DNA from: Dolomedes plantarius
Lineage: Eukaryota; Arthropoda; Arachnida; Araneae; Dolomedidae
Direction: 5' to 3'
Assembly: GCA_907164885.2 (NCBI GenBank)
Contig: OU015496.1
Span: 163,288,850-163,352,849, forward strand
DNA: 64,000 nucleotides
In this document: positions 8,757-20,828 of the stretch, piece by piece
Layout of the letters: each line of letters starts with the position of its first letter
Numbering within the stretch: the stretch's first letter is position 1
Translations under genes and position numbers: made by a program
The notes under the pieces: generated by a model
Told to the model about the DNA's origin: nothing
Database searches by the model: none
Seen by the model: the letters and a program-made list of their open reading frames with translations, nothing else

Positions 8757-11040
8757 GGCCCGTATGCAGAACAAACGCTGGAGCTTTGTGTGTCTCGCTT
8801 CGCAAACGGGGGGTTGTTGCGAGAGTAGGGGGTGAGCACTCTTTTTAGCTATGCTGATCAAACAATTTGCGCTTCCGCAAATGATGACGTCAAGATGTGT
8901 AAGGAAACCTTATATGGTCAAGCCACGCCCTTTTTCTCCTCCCTTTTGCGGGAGCTGGGGTCCCTCGCGAACCCTAAACTGCGGGGGGGATTCGACGGTC
9001 AATTTAGCGAAACCGTCCGACTGAACTGCCTCAAACACGGCATTTTAATTGCTTCCTTGCGTTGGGGTTCAAGAAAAAGTATACAGTATTGGAAAAACCC
9101 CGCGCTTTGACTTCGATCAACGTGGCTGTTTCTTTTACATTTTGTAGATAAAATTGTCACATCAAATTTTTCATTAGAGGAGATCGAGAAAAAAGTGCAG
9201 TGAAGGCATCACTGATGAGTCATTCTATTCATCTGCATTGGTAAGTAATTTCAGTTGTATTTGAGAAGAAAAAAATGTAATTTGACTTTAGCAATATCCT
9301 AATATTTTATTATTATTTTTTTACTTGTAGGCTGTTTTAAAACAGAAAAAAATGGATGGTAAGTAAACTATTAATTTTGTATTTAATTACCTGTTTTTTA
9401 GAATTTCTTTTAATCATTTTCAATGCTATTTATAATATATCATATTTTTACATTGCAAGATATTTATCATAAATAAATTTAATTAAAGCAAAATTTTAAA
9501 ATGTCCTAATGCTTATTTAAGGGACAATTAAGTACTAAAAATGTTCTGTTAGACTTTTCTGGCATTTGTGTACAAGAATATCATATTTCTATTTTTGTTT
9601 ATAAATCTTATTATAAATTTTTAAAAATGCTGTTAGTTAATCATTAAACAAAGATCAAAATATTTTGTTGCAGGAGGCTTTGTTACCAGGTAAAGATCAC
9701 CGCATTATTAATATTTGAGGGTGGGGATTGAGACCATAACATTGTACACTGAAATACCAAATATAAATTTAATAATTGTGCTTCAAAAGATTACTGCCAA
9801 TGCTCAGTCATATATCAGAATTATGTTTAGCTTTATGATTGTTAAATGCAACTATGTATTTAATAATCATAAAGCTAAGAAAAATCCCAGAGAAAAAAAT
9901 AGCTATTGTAACTAACAAAATGAATGTTTGTTTCATAATGCTTTTGGAAAATTTGAATTTTTTAAATAAATTTAAAGTAAAATTATTTGCTATTTATACT
10001 AATTAATTCCCCCCCCCCAGAAAGTTGTTGTTATTCAAAGTGAATTACAATACATGAGATTGTAACTACCACTAAAACAGCAGAAACAAAGTCTTGGCAT
10101 ATTGCTCAATCATCAAGTAAGTTATTTGGATTTTGATAAATTTAAATCAAATTTTTGTAACAAGTTTTAAAATATAAATTTCAGACTGAAATTGTTGGAG
10201 ATAATTAAAATTTTTTTAGTACTATACTTTATAGAAATTAAACAATTGTATGTTTTACGTAACATACATAGTTTTATGTAAATGCCTGCATAGAACTCTT
10301 CTTCATAATTATTTGCAATTTTACTATATAATCTGTGACAATAACTTCTATGAAATAACATATGTTGATTTTTATGTATGACATAATAGCTCTGTTCCAT
10401 GTGCTATCTCATTTACTATGTATTTTTTATTATTTTCTAGACAGTTCAACAGTACGTGGCAGGAAGCATCTAGCATTAAAAAGAAAAAGAGAAGCAGCAA
10501 ATTTGAAGCTGAGGCTCTTCAAACCCAAAAAACTATGGTGCAAGAAATCGAAACAACATCCCGGCAAGGAATTCTGCTAAAAATTAATCAAAATTTAGAA
10601 ACATTAATTAAAATAATGGAAGACAAAAATAATTGTTAGTCAGAAATAAAAAGCTTTTAGAGCTCATAAATGCTGAAGATGTTGTAGAAAAAATGTAATA
10701 AACACATAAATTCATGTTTGCACAGTCTAAATTTTTGTAATAAAAACTTCATCTTCCATCTCAAGTGGATTATCCGTATCTTGTAATATCCATTCCCTGC
10801 TTAAAGAAAGGGATAACATCCTTCTCCTTCGCAAAGCGAATGACTATTCCGGCTTTGCGAGAGAAAAGACGAGTCTTACGAGAGCTCCCTACTAGCCGCA
10901 AGTTTTGATCACGTGACGTTCGTATTTACGAGAGAAAAAGGTCTCGCTGTTTGATCTGCATCGCGATTGCGACCCCTCTGCGGAAGGGAGGGGCTTTGCG
11001 AGAGCTTTGCTCTCGTAAGTGTTTGATCGGCATACGGGCC
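8757..11040 (+). mobile_element. PIF/Harbinger-type element with TAA target duplication
   Basis: The left end GGCCCGTATGCAGAACAAAC and the right end in reverse complement GGCCCGTATGCCGATCAAAC are inverted repeats. TAA flanks both sides (8754-8756 and 11041-11043), and the interrupted LTR reads straight across, as the intact copy at 39.4 kb shows. A 3-bp TWA duplication is typical of PIF/Harbinger. The subterminal region on the right repeats 'gcgagag' or its complement several times (about 10855-11030), possible transposase sites. There is no DDE transposase, so the copy is non-autonomous. It carries a small spliced gene (9352-10639). Confidence 0.8.
9352..10639 (+). CDS. Small spliced gene inside the Harbinger element (73 aa, three coding exons)
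   Basis: Proposed coding exons are 9352-9358, 9674-9689 and 10441-10639, totalling 222 nt including the TAG stop. Every junction has GT/AG: donor gtaagt at 9359, acceptor gttgcag before 9674, donor gtaaag at 9690, acceptor ttttctag before 10441. A further 5' untranslated exon seems to end at 9240 (gcattg|gtaagt), with its acceptor at 9330. Frames join without a stop, giving a product that starts MDGGFVTRQFNSTWQEASS. The rest is a Lys/Glu/Gln-rich helical segment (KKKKRSSKFEAEAL; LLKINQNLETLIKIMEDKN). It resembles the C-terminal tail of the Myb/SANT-like accessory protein of Harbinger elements, minus the Myb domain. That reading is inference. Exons of 7 and 16 coding nt are unusual. Confidence 0.5.
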
Positions 11041-11339
11041 TAAGTCTGTTTAAGACCTGGCATCATATAGGTGTATGCTCTTTTCATTTTGTACGCTGCC
11101 CCGATAAGCTGTCTTTCCGTACTTCCTATTATTAAAAGATATAGTTAGATAAACATTGTGGTATGATCTATGTGTCCGAGGTTTGAGATGTTGCGGGAAC
11201 TGATTCTAAACTACTGTGACGCATTGCCGGGCGACAATTTCATCCATTCCGGCCTCAAATAGACGAGGCAAGGAAATGAATTTGAAATAAGGAAATATTG
11301 ACTCCGCCTTCGTTCATCGCCCGCGTCCGTTGCGTTACA
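11041..11339 (+). repeat. Gypsy C 5' LTR, second part
   Basis: Continues the LTR after the Harbinger insertion: 'aagacctggcatcatatagg' through 'cgtccgttgcgttaca', matching 39458-39752. It ends in CA. Confidence 0.85.
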
Positions 11340-13105
11340 TAAAGTCGGTAGAACAAACCTCGCCTCAGACACAGGAAGAGAATTGAGCCGCCATCAATCC
11401 CTTTCAAAGGAGAAAAACGCCTCGATCTTACCATGTGACATTGGTGACTCTCCTTTAACTTTGCTCGACTGTTTTGATCGAACAACTGTTTGCAAGATAT
11501 TACGCGAGAAAACCCCAAAGGATATACAAACCATGTACAAGCGCCCAACTTCCAATGCACCCAGCGTGGATAAAGTAAAAATGGGAGCAGGTTGCTGTCT
11601 TCAATATTTTCCTGCAGATGACGTGATTCATTTTAATCACCGCGGACGCCGTTATACATGGAATGTGTGTTGCTCTTCGATGAGCAGAAAAATCTTCAAA
11701 ATATTTTCCGATTATGTGAAACGTCGATTTTCACTAATCGTCGACCTAGGGATAAAAATCCCAAGAAATTGTTTTGTGTTCCGCGTTCTTCATTTTTCGC
11801 ATTTAGTGATTTTCAAAATCGGTGTCTCCACTGTTTGTTTCCGGTTTGGACTTCAGTGATTCTTCTTAGTGATCGTGTTCTCTATTGGACCTTGTGTTAC
11901 AACCAGAAGAAAACTGTTTGCTCCTGTGTCAACAATTTATTCTGGATTCGACATTGCCTACTCTTGAAAAATTTGAGACTATTTGCGGAGATAATCACGA
12001 AATTTAATTTATTTTGTTCCGTATTATAATAAAAATAAATGAATTGGGACTTTACTCAACGAAAATTGAAGGTAAGACAGAAATTTTAAAAGTCCATGAA
12101 ATTTTAAAAGTTCTTATAATATTATATGAAAAAATGTACGTAATGTTTAAATATTGGGATTTTAATGATATTGATACTCTGATACAATTAGAACAAATTT
12201 TAAAGAAATTTAATAATGGTTTTGCTTAATATAAACTTGATATAGTTAGTTATACGGCCTCGGTAAACATGAATCGTATATTTTTTTAAAGTGCTTTCAT
12301 TTATTTTTAATCATGATGTACTTTTGTTTTCTCGTCCGTTATAAATTTGGTTTTGATTTCAAGTGAAGAATTATAATTTAAGTTTTATGTATTTAAATTT
12401 CATTGCAATCCACATGAATATTTACTATATATAGAAATGATAAGTGTTTTAAGAATTTAAGTATTTTTATTTATTGTTGAAATGTTACATTTGATTTTGA
12501 GACCTCTGGAGTATAATTTTACAAATTTAAGCAAACCAGATTTCCGGAGGTAAAAGTCGAAATAAAAGGCGTAATTGCAGTTTTCATATAAACGGAACGT
12601 CCTTAGAAAGTAGCTTAGGGTACCAAAAACCACAGTTGGAATTTTAAAAACCACTGTATGTTATAAATGGTTCATCCACCCCAGGAAATTCTCGAAATAG
12701 AAATAATGAATATGTGGAATCCATACAACGAGGATTCAAACCAGAATGATATATAAGAAAAGAAAAAATAATTTAGGGTTACTAAAGTGATGTTTTCATA
12801 GGAAATAAAGGTAAATATTGATTAAAATTTTTTTAGGTTGTTTGTATTATTTAATAGAATAATATTTTTGTGGATATTATCTTGTTTTGAAAATTTGCGG
12901 TTGATAATTAAAATTAAATTACTAAAATTAATGGATAAATTTGACATTTAATTATAACAGATTTGTGGTGCTAATTTTGATTTCATACTTTCAGAAACCA
13001 ATGAATTTTATAGTTATGTGTTTAACTATTTCATATATAGATTATTTTTTATTCTATTGATTAATGATATAAAATTATGATGTATTTAAAATTTGGTAGT
13101 GTAAT
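11340..13105 (+). other. Gypsy C internal region, 5' part, no recognisable gag
   Basis: The sequence lies between the C 5' LTR and the start of gypsy A. Two overlapping open stretches (11383-11859 and 11658-12029) give no domain I know. From about 12000 the sequence is very AT-rich. It is probably leader and decayed gag. Protease, RT and RNase H are missing from C altogether, so C is an internal-deletion derivative. Confidence 0.45.
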
Positions 13106-13580
13106 TGTTGTGAAGGATCCACAATTTGGACATTTTGGACTCCTTCCAACATCATAGCCATTTTGTTTTTCCAACACGATTACGGGTCATAAAACGGCCA
13201 TATTGGAAAAATGGGGAAGTGCGCAAATTTTCCAAGAAACATCGCACCCCCTGAATTTCTCAGGACGGGAGAAAGAAATTCCAGGAAATTCAACGGATAT
13301 CCAATTTTATTGGAAATAAGAGTACCACGATGGTCAACCATGGGGATGTCGGATCATCCTGCCCTCGAATAAAAAACACGAAAAGGCAATAAATTTATGT
13401 GTGAAACTGACCTGGGGAGGAGTCAAATCCAAAAAGGGGGAAAATGAAATCCGAGTTCGGGATAGAAACGAGAGGAACGGAGGCAGAGCGTCAGAAAGAT
13501 TGAGGTGGCAATAAATATGACTTTACTTCACACGACCTGTAATGGTTCAGCCGCAGGAAGCGGATATAGTATGCCCTAAT
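13106..13580 (+). repeat. Gypsy A 5' LTR
   Basis: Starts TGTTGTGAAGGATCC and ends near 'ggatatagtatgccctaat'. It matches 36222-36894 but lacks about 180 bp present in the 3' copy (the 3' copy has extra sequence at roughly 36612-36790). Possible 4-bp duplications TAAT sit at 13102-13105 and just after ATGCCC in the 3' copy, but the LTR end is ambiguous. Confidence 0.85.
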
Positions 13581-13615
13581 TCCGAGTCAAATATGCGCAA
13601 AGCGTTGAAATAACA

Positions 13616-14045
13616 ATGCAAACGACGCCCGAGCCCAATAATTCGAGTTCTAAAATTGACCCCAAAACTGGCGCCTTGCTCGAGATGCAAAGAATACAGC
13701 AGGAACAAATCACTAAAATTATTGAGTCTCTAACGCAAGAAATAAATACTTTGCACCTAGAAAACCACCGTCCGCAAAATAAAGAACCGTGATTCAGAGA
13801 GGACACTTATTCAACTCCACAGCCCGTAAACGATGTCCGAATTTGCCTCTATTGTGGTCAAACGAGCTACTTTCTGCGTAATTGCATGCACTATAATAGG
13901 GAACACACCAATAGCCAAAATTTCCAACCCCATACTACAACCTTTTACTCCCCAGGACAAAGGACTGGCTCTCGCCGTTACGATAGAAGACAGGACGCTC
14001 GAAGGGGGGGGGGGGAATAATCGCAATCATCAAAACCAGGACACA
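13616..14045 (+). pseudogene. Gypsy A gag remnant
   Basis: From an ATG at 13616 the frame encodes a Gln/Glu-rich, probably coiled-coil stretch (MQRIQQEQITKIIESLTQEI), a TGA at about 13791, then a degenerate zinc knuckle CLYCGQTSYFLRNC in which the His of CX2CX4HX4C is replaced by Tyr. An Arg-rich tail follows. The capsid portion normally found in gypsy Gag is missing and the reading frame begins almost at the LTR, so a deletion is likely. Confidence 0.6.
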
Positions 14046-14224
14046 CGAACGGGGGTCCGCGATATTATCACCCCACACAGGACAGAAGTCATTCTTTATT
14101 GAAAGGACGGGAATTACAAGTCAACACTGTGTTATTCCCCGGGTATTTGAAAACTTCGCGGAGGAACAAGAAATAAGGACTTCGAACGAGCATGTAGGTG
14201 GTAAATCGGAACGGATTTTCTCTA

Positions 14225-16042
14225 ACGCAAATTTAGGGGGTAACCTTGAACTCCCTACGGTTTGCGTGAAGTTTAATACCCAGACAGGGGCCACTTTTCT
14301 GCTTGATTCAGGGGTTTCGGTCAGCGTTGTGGCATATGAAACGTTCAACGAAATACGACATATAATTAAGTGTAAAGTCATATCTCGATCAGTCGCAATC
14401 AAAACACTAACGGGCAACGATTTAAACTACTCGAATTGCGTGGAAATTCCATTTAAAATAGGTAACAACCATTTTAGGCAAATGTTTTACGTCACGACCG
14501 CACCTTTCACTCAGGAGTTCTCTCAAATCTTAGTTTTTGATTTCCTGAAGAAAAATCAGGCCATTTTGGACACTCGTGATAACACACTTAGGATACGGGA
14601 TATACAAATACCGCTAAATAATTCCTTAGTCTCGGTGCTGTCAAATCAAGTACACTCTATTCGAATATCCAAAAAGACAATCATAGAACCGAATAATTCC
14701 ATTTTAGTACACAGTAACTGCTCGAATAACTACTGTAATGACCAGTCATTAAGTTTTCGCCCTCAGGAGTTTAAAAATGAAATTTATATTCACCCAAATT
14801 TTATCAACTGAGGAGGTGAAGATAACAACCTAGTATTAATCTCTAATTACACAAAAAATTGGATCGTATTCAACAAAAAAAAACGACCGTCGGGGAATTT
14901 GACCCCAAATCGCAGTATGATAACCCATCGAATCTGAGAAATCGGGAAGTACAGCACATGAACTCTATATCCACGGTAGACGAGATTCGGCGAAAGGAAC
15001 TGCAAGCCACCCATTTTAATTTAAATCATTTGCCACACGAACAAAACGAGGATTTGCAGGAAACTCTTCTGAAATACGCGGACGTATTTTCAAAGAATGT
15101 GAATACACTGGGAGCGTCTCAAATTATCAAACACGAAATTCACCTGAACCACCCTTTTCCTATTAATGCGTACCCATACGAAATACATTACGCACTGAGG
15201 TCCATAGCAGAAAAGGAATTAGATACCCTACTTAATGCAGGAATAATTTCTCGAACCACGTCACAGTATTCCTCACCTATATTACTTGTAAAAGAGAACC
15301 AAACAAACAAATTTCGCCTAGTATGCGACTTGAGGCTAATTAACCAAATCTCAGAGCAATATCAATACCCGCTGCCAAAGATCCAAGACATACTCACAAA
15401 AATTTCAGGATACAAAAATCTCTCGAAATTAGATTTTCATAGCGCATTTAACCAAATTATTTTCCCCTACTCTGAACGCCCAAAAATGGCTTTTACATCA
15501 GAGTTTGGAAATTTTCATTACAACTGATTAGTTTTCGGGCACAAAAATAGCCCCGCATACTTCCAGAAAGCAATCGATTTATGCTTGAATGGCTTAAATA
15601 GTGAGGATATCTACGCATATATAGACGATATAGTCCTGGCGGCCAATTCCTATTCCGAAATGAAAAGAAAACTACTTTTAGTGTTCGATCGGTTGAGAAA
15701 ATACAACCTCACTTTGCCCCCAGATAAGTGCGAATTTTTTTTAACGAAAATGGAATACCTAGGATTCACCATATCAAACAAAGTCCTTAGCCCTTCTACT
15801 CAAAATACACAAAAAATTTTGTCATTTAAAACACCTCGCACCCTAAAAAAACTAAAGAAGTTTTTGGGTCTCTGAAATTTCTATCGGTCACTCATACCGG
15901 ATTATGCCGAGCTGTCAGCAACATGAAATAAATTAACTCAGAAAGGGGTAAGATTTAAATGGAGCGCAGAGTGCGACGAATCTTTCAAAAGCATCTAACG
16001 ACGGTTCTTTGAAAAACCCTTCATTTTTCAGCCGGATTTTAA
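14225..16042 (+). pseudogene. Gypsy A protease and reverse transcriptase, broken
   Basis: 14266-14811 is an open retropepsin stretch with the active-site motif FLLDSGVSVSVV near residue 24. 14859-15895 is the RT: FRLVCDLRLINQ, then KLDFHSAFNQI with the first catalytic Asp, and YAYIDDIVLAA holding the YIDD box (about 15609-15641). One frame is kept but interrupted by in-frame stops at 15525, about 15873, 15925 and 15997. Coding continues to 16042, where a 465-bp MITE interrupts it. The element is Ty3/gypsy by motif type and order. It is inactive. Confidence 0.85.
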
Positions 16043-16507
16043 CCCGTCATTGGTCGCGCTATGAGCATTTCTCTCACGCTTGTCATATAAATTGCACCCC
16101 TTATTTGGAAGTGACCCTGGGGACACCACCCCCCGTCTAGCTGACTTTTAGAATCTCCTCAACAATCTGGTATCAGTTCCGATAAGAATAAGGGCGTGTT
16201 TGACCTTCAAACAGCCTGCTGTTTGCTTAGGAGGCTTTTGTGTGAGCTTTTCTCTCATCGCGCGACCACTGGCGTTTGCATCACGTGAGAGCGCTTCTCA
16301 CCAAGAGACCACCAGCATTTGTATTATTTTTATAGATAACGCGATGATATGAGTACGTTTATCGCCTAATTTTATTTTCAAATTTTGTTTGTTAGCAGCG
16401 CATTTTGATCAGTGTTATTCTTTACTTTTGAGAAAATATTACTTTTGAGAACTTTACTTTTGAGAAGCAGTGTGTTTGCGTTCAAATTGGTGCGACCAAC
16501 GACGGGG
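16043..16507. mobile_element. 465-bp Harbinger-like MITE inside gypsy A RT/RNase H
   Basis: TAA occurs on both sides (16040-16042 and 16508-16510). The ends are CCCGTCATTGGTCGCGC and, in reverse complement, CCCCGTCGTTGGTCGCACC. Removing the insert with one TAA rejoins the RT/RNase H frame at its conserved boundary, which confirms both edges. Insert plus TSD is 468 bp, a multiple of three. There is no coding capacity. Its interior has 'tttgagaa' repeats near 16425-16465. Confidence 0.85.
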
Positions 16508-18499
16508 TAATCAGCCATTTTATCTAAATACAGACGCGACCAAAACAAGCATCTCCGCCGTCCTTATGCAGAAAGGCGAAAGTACACTACAGCCCATACT
16601 TTACTATAGAAAAATTCTGAACTCCCCCGAACAGAAATACGTAGCAATAAAATCGGAATTAATGGCGATCTACTAAGGCGTTAAACATTTCAAAAATTTC
16701 CTTTACGGATCAAAATTTTTTATACTCTCTGACCACAAACCTTTACAAGACCATCTTAGTCTCACTAACCTAGCGAATCTGATTTCAAGGTGGTTGTTGG
16801 AACTGGCCGAGTTTAACTTCGAGTTCATACATGTCCCAGGTAGTGAAAACCTGCTCGCGGATTACATCTCGAGAGATCCTCTGATAGAGTGTCCCGATGA
16901 CGATGAAGATCCAAAAGACCCGCGGATCAATACGCTCACGTCATCCCAAGCGGCCGTTACGACAGAAAAAATTCTGCAAGAACAACTAAAAGATACTACA
17001 TTAGGGGCAATACGCAAAGCTTTAATAATGCGGGATCCCACGATCTCCAAGAATTTACACAATTATTACATTGACACGCACACAAATTTATTAATGTTTC
17101 GAGCCCAACACACCTATTCCTCGATGGAATGTAACATCCCAAATCGAATCGTCATTCCCGCTCACTTCAGGCTGAGGCACTTAAATTGTCGCACATCACT
17201 CATCAGGGAATCCAGAAAACTTATGACATCCTGTCAAAACATTATTTTTGGATAGGCGCATACGCTGACACTCCAAATTACATAGCTTCCTGCGAAATAT
17301 TCCGTTCATTCAAAGGAGATCACCCTCCGGTCCCACTAGGAAGAGTCCCGTTGCCTTCAATTCCCGGTGAATTCATCTCGCTGGATATTGTCGGGTCGTT
17401 TCCAATTACAAAAAAACAAAATAAATACATCCTCACAGTGTTAGAACACTTCAGTAAGCATATTGAACTTTTACACCTCAGTGATATTTCGGCGGAAACG
17501 GTCGCTCAAAAATTAATATGGTATATCACCGCTTACGGTAAACCGAAGCGAATACTTACTGACCCCGGAACTCAATTTACATCAACACTTTTTAAAATTC
17601 TAGCTCAAAAATTAAATATATCCACCATGTTAGCTTTAGCTTTTAATTCACAATGTAATGGGGCCTCCGAGCACATAAAGATTCAACTTAAACACGCCAT
17701 GCGAAAAATGACAATTCTTGGGAAGAGGCGATGATCATGCACAAATATATTTATAATACAACTCAGCATTCCGCAACAACGGAGACGCCAAAATTCCTCT
17801 CTTTCGGTAGGGATCTTCCTCCATTTCTAGAAACGGACAATTTAAATATCGATCCACCGCCTTTATTCGGTGATTACGCAGCGGAAAAAATTAGAGCTAT
17901 GACAAATGCATATGAAAACGCGCTGAGAAATATGACAACCGCACAGGAAAAGCAAGAAGAAAGACAATTACTCAAGGAGAAAACCCGAACCCTAAATATC
18001 GGGCAAAAAGTCTTTGTGCGTAATCATCAATCGGCTATCGGTAAGAAAACTTTCAGGGGACCATATAGAATTATGAACCGCCTTACGCCCCACACTTACA
18101 AATTACGGCTAATCGCGGACCCATACGCTAGGAACATAAATTGTAATATTAATCGAATGTATGAATTGCCTAAGCGACGAGAGCACTTGCGTCCACAGGA
18201 ACCGATAACCGGCAACGTTTTCGAGGACCCGCAGGGTACATTTCCCCCGTTCTTGAAAATGACCCCCCAAAATGAGGAGGAGAATTTTTTTCCCCTATGA
18301 CGAATATTTTGAACATTGCGAACAGTCGGGGGGAGCGCAGTTGACACATGAACAGGACGCTAATGTTCCGCCAAAGGAGAATGAGAACACTGAGCAGACG
18401 GTCTCGCAACCATCTAATCTTCGGAAGGCAACCCGTCAGTCAAAAACGCCTTTTATTCAAACTAGATATTTTCTTCAACAGCGGACCCAAAAAACCTAA
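16508..18499 (+). pseudogene. Gypsy A RNase H and integrase, broken
   Basis: RNase H begins FYLNTDATKTSISAVLMQK (first catalytic Asp) and continues to LSDHKPLQDHL and FEFIHVPGSENLLADYISR (about 16860). Integrase follows: a His/Cys zinc-binding region around 17180-17310 with one Cys lost (SCEIFRSF), catalytic core blocks SLDIVGSF, LTDPGTQF and CNGASEHIKIQLK giving the D,D,E residues, and a C-terminal GPYRIMNRLTPHTYKL barrel-like region. A stop lies near 16674, with frameshifts near 17190 and 17725. A hydrophilic tail ends at about 18499. Confidence 0.85.
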
Positions 18500-19013
18500 A
18501 CTACATTTTTTTATCCCATCTCACGTGTTGGAGTCACGGACAGACCGCTTTGGGAACTGGCCATTCTCAGAATTGTCTGACCAGTCCCTGCGTACATGGG
18601 TAGGCTCACTTTGACGAACTCATTCGTTTTTCACATATAATCTGATCAACTGTATGATATTAACGATGTGCTTCTGAAAACTGAGTTGTAACAAGTAATT
18701 TTTTTTCTCCTTTCGGTTAAGTTTTATCTTGGCAAAAAAAAAAGTTTTTTTTTCTTTCTTCTCTCTTAACTCATCGTCTACTGTTATATTGCTATGAGAT
18801 ATCTATATAAGTTTTTTTAGGAAACTTAGCAGACTTCAGAATTTTCATCGTGGTTTCATTTGTGTTCATAGTTTAAATTCCATTTGACGATGTTTCAGTG
18901 TACAATTCTGATGGTACAGCAAAAATTTGGACAATTTCGTTGGGGAATGAATGCTAAAAACTAAATAAAAAAAATGGAAAAATAAAAATTTATAAAAAAA
19001 TATTATTATTAAA
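18500..19013. other. Gypsy A 3' untranslated region up to gypsy B insertion
   Basis: AT-rich, no coding similarity. The element's remaining 3' sequence continues at 27309-27377 and 35991-36221, after the gypsy B and Kolobok-like insertions. Confidence 0.5.
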
Positions 19014-19792
19014 AGAACGTCACCCGTTTCACAAAATTTCGCGCTGTGAAGGAGTTCGGTTGAAGGGCCGAAATTGTAGTGCTCCAGGCTTCCATCCGAT
19101 TCTATACTCCTAAGTCGTGGGGAAGAATGCGACTCCGGGATCAGAATTGTAGGCAATTCATGGGACACGTCTGATGAATCCACGCAGTGAAGGAGCTAGG
19201 TTGAATGGCTAAGAAGGGCAGCGCTCCAGCTTCCGGCAGGGATTGCACTCCTGTGTCGTAAAAAATGGCGGCCACTGGATCAGAGATTCTCTTGTTTCTG
19301 GGAACCCTTCTCGTCGGAGAACAAGTCATGCATCCTCGCAGGGTTCCCTCCAGCCAGAGAGAGAAACTTCCCGACCTCCACGCTCACACATTCACTCGAT
19401 ACTGCTGCACTCCCGCGAAAACCTGTCTGGTCGCTCAGAGTCCACGCTGCAGCGCCGTCTTAGATTGGACCAAGAAGTGGTCACTCAAGCCTAAGTCCGG
19501 CCCTTCTCCCCCAACTATTCAAGAAAAGGAAAAACATGGTGGACAGTCCGAACAAAATGGCGAATTCGCCATTTAGCAAACAAAATAAAAGGGGGAAGTA
19601 AAACAAGGAAGTAAACAAGGACCGTAAAACAAAAAAAAATAAACTATTAATTAATACTGAGTTAGCTTTTAAGTGAGATGATGATTAATTACTATGACAT
19701 TACTATCATTTGGTTTAGTTAGTACAACTTATGGAGTGATGATAAAAAAAAGAAAAAGTCGTTATTCGACCGTTAGAACAATAATCACGACA
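19014..19792 (-). repeat. Gypsy B 3' LTR
   Basis: Shares its length with 26520-27308 at roughly 95 % identity by eye. Includes an antisense open frame (19265-19576) conserved in the other copy. Confidence 0.85.
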
Positions 19793-20828
19793 GAATATCC
19801 TTCCTCTACGGTGAAAAAAAATTTTATGAAATATTTTTTTTTTTTACATTCTTATGAACAATAAAATTAACTCATGTACAAGGAACCAAAGTCAGCTGAA
19901 AAACAATTATAGGACGATGATGAAAACATAATGTATTAAAATGTTGAATACAAGATCGTTTGGTAATGAAAGGCAACTGGTACTTCCCCACAAGGTTAAA
20001 TACAGGAAACTGGAGACTGAAACCCTCCCAGTAAACACAAGGAAGAAAAGAAAAGCAAAAACAAACAAACCAAAACAAATGTGAACACACTGTATATAAA
20101 AAAAAATTATTGAAACTTATAACACTCGGAATACATATGGCATATAATCATAAGATTAAGGTAACATTACACAATGATTGATCATTGATTTTTAGTGAAT
20201 AAAAAATTTTTTGACAAAGGTAGGACCTAGGATATGGGAATGCGTGATACCACATGAACAAAGTATACGAACAAGACTAAACAACAGCCCAGATAGATAA
20301 CATATATTCATATGGGACAGTATCTCCATACCAGCAACCGAGGAATACAGACAGCTAGCATGTCCATGATCCACTTTGCTATCCCCGAGTATAGAACATA
20401 AGGATTTTTAATGCATTCCAATATCAATTTAAGGAATTGGACAAGTAAGGCACTGGAGCTTTATCAGAAAACTTCATGAAGCTTTCCTACATTAGTTATA
20501 TAAAAAAATTTGCAGGTGATACAGGGACGAACCAACAAAATATAAATACGACATAAAATAAGACTTGTGTGCATCCACCATTTAGAAGCAAAAACAAAAA
20601 CACGAAACCAAACTGCTCTTTTTGTCACAAGAAAATAATACATATATATAAATTCAAAACACACACATCTCAATGTTTAATTTATTGTAAATAAGTGAGG
20701 TACATTACACCCTCAAAACCTTTTAAATGCACATAAACACAAAATGATATGTCTGATACCCAGCGTCAGTGTGGTATCATTAACAAAAAGGAAAGACCAA
20801 ACAAATAGGGAAACAATAAATGTAATTA
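19793..20828 (-). other. Gypsy B 3' noncoding region
   Basis: Lies between the pol end and the 3' LTR. Short AT-rich open frames show no env-like hydrophobic or cysteine pattern that I can recognise. Confidence 0.5.
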
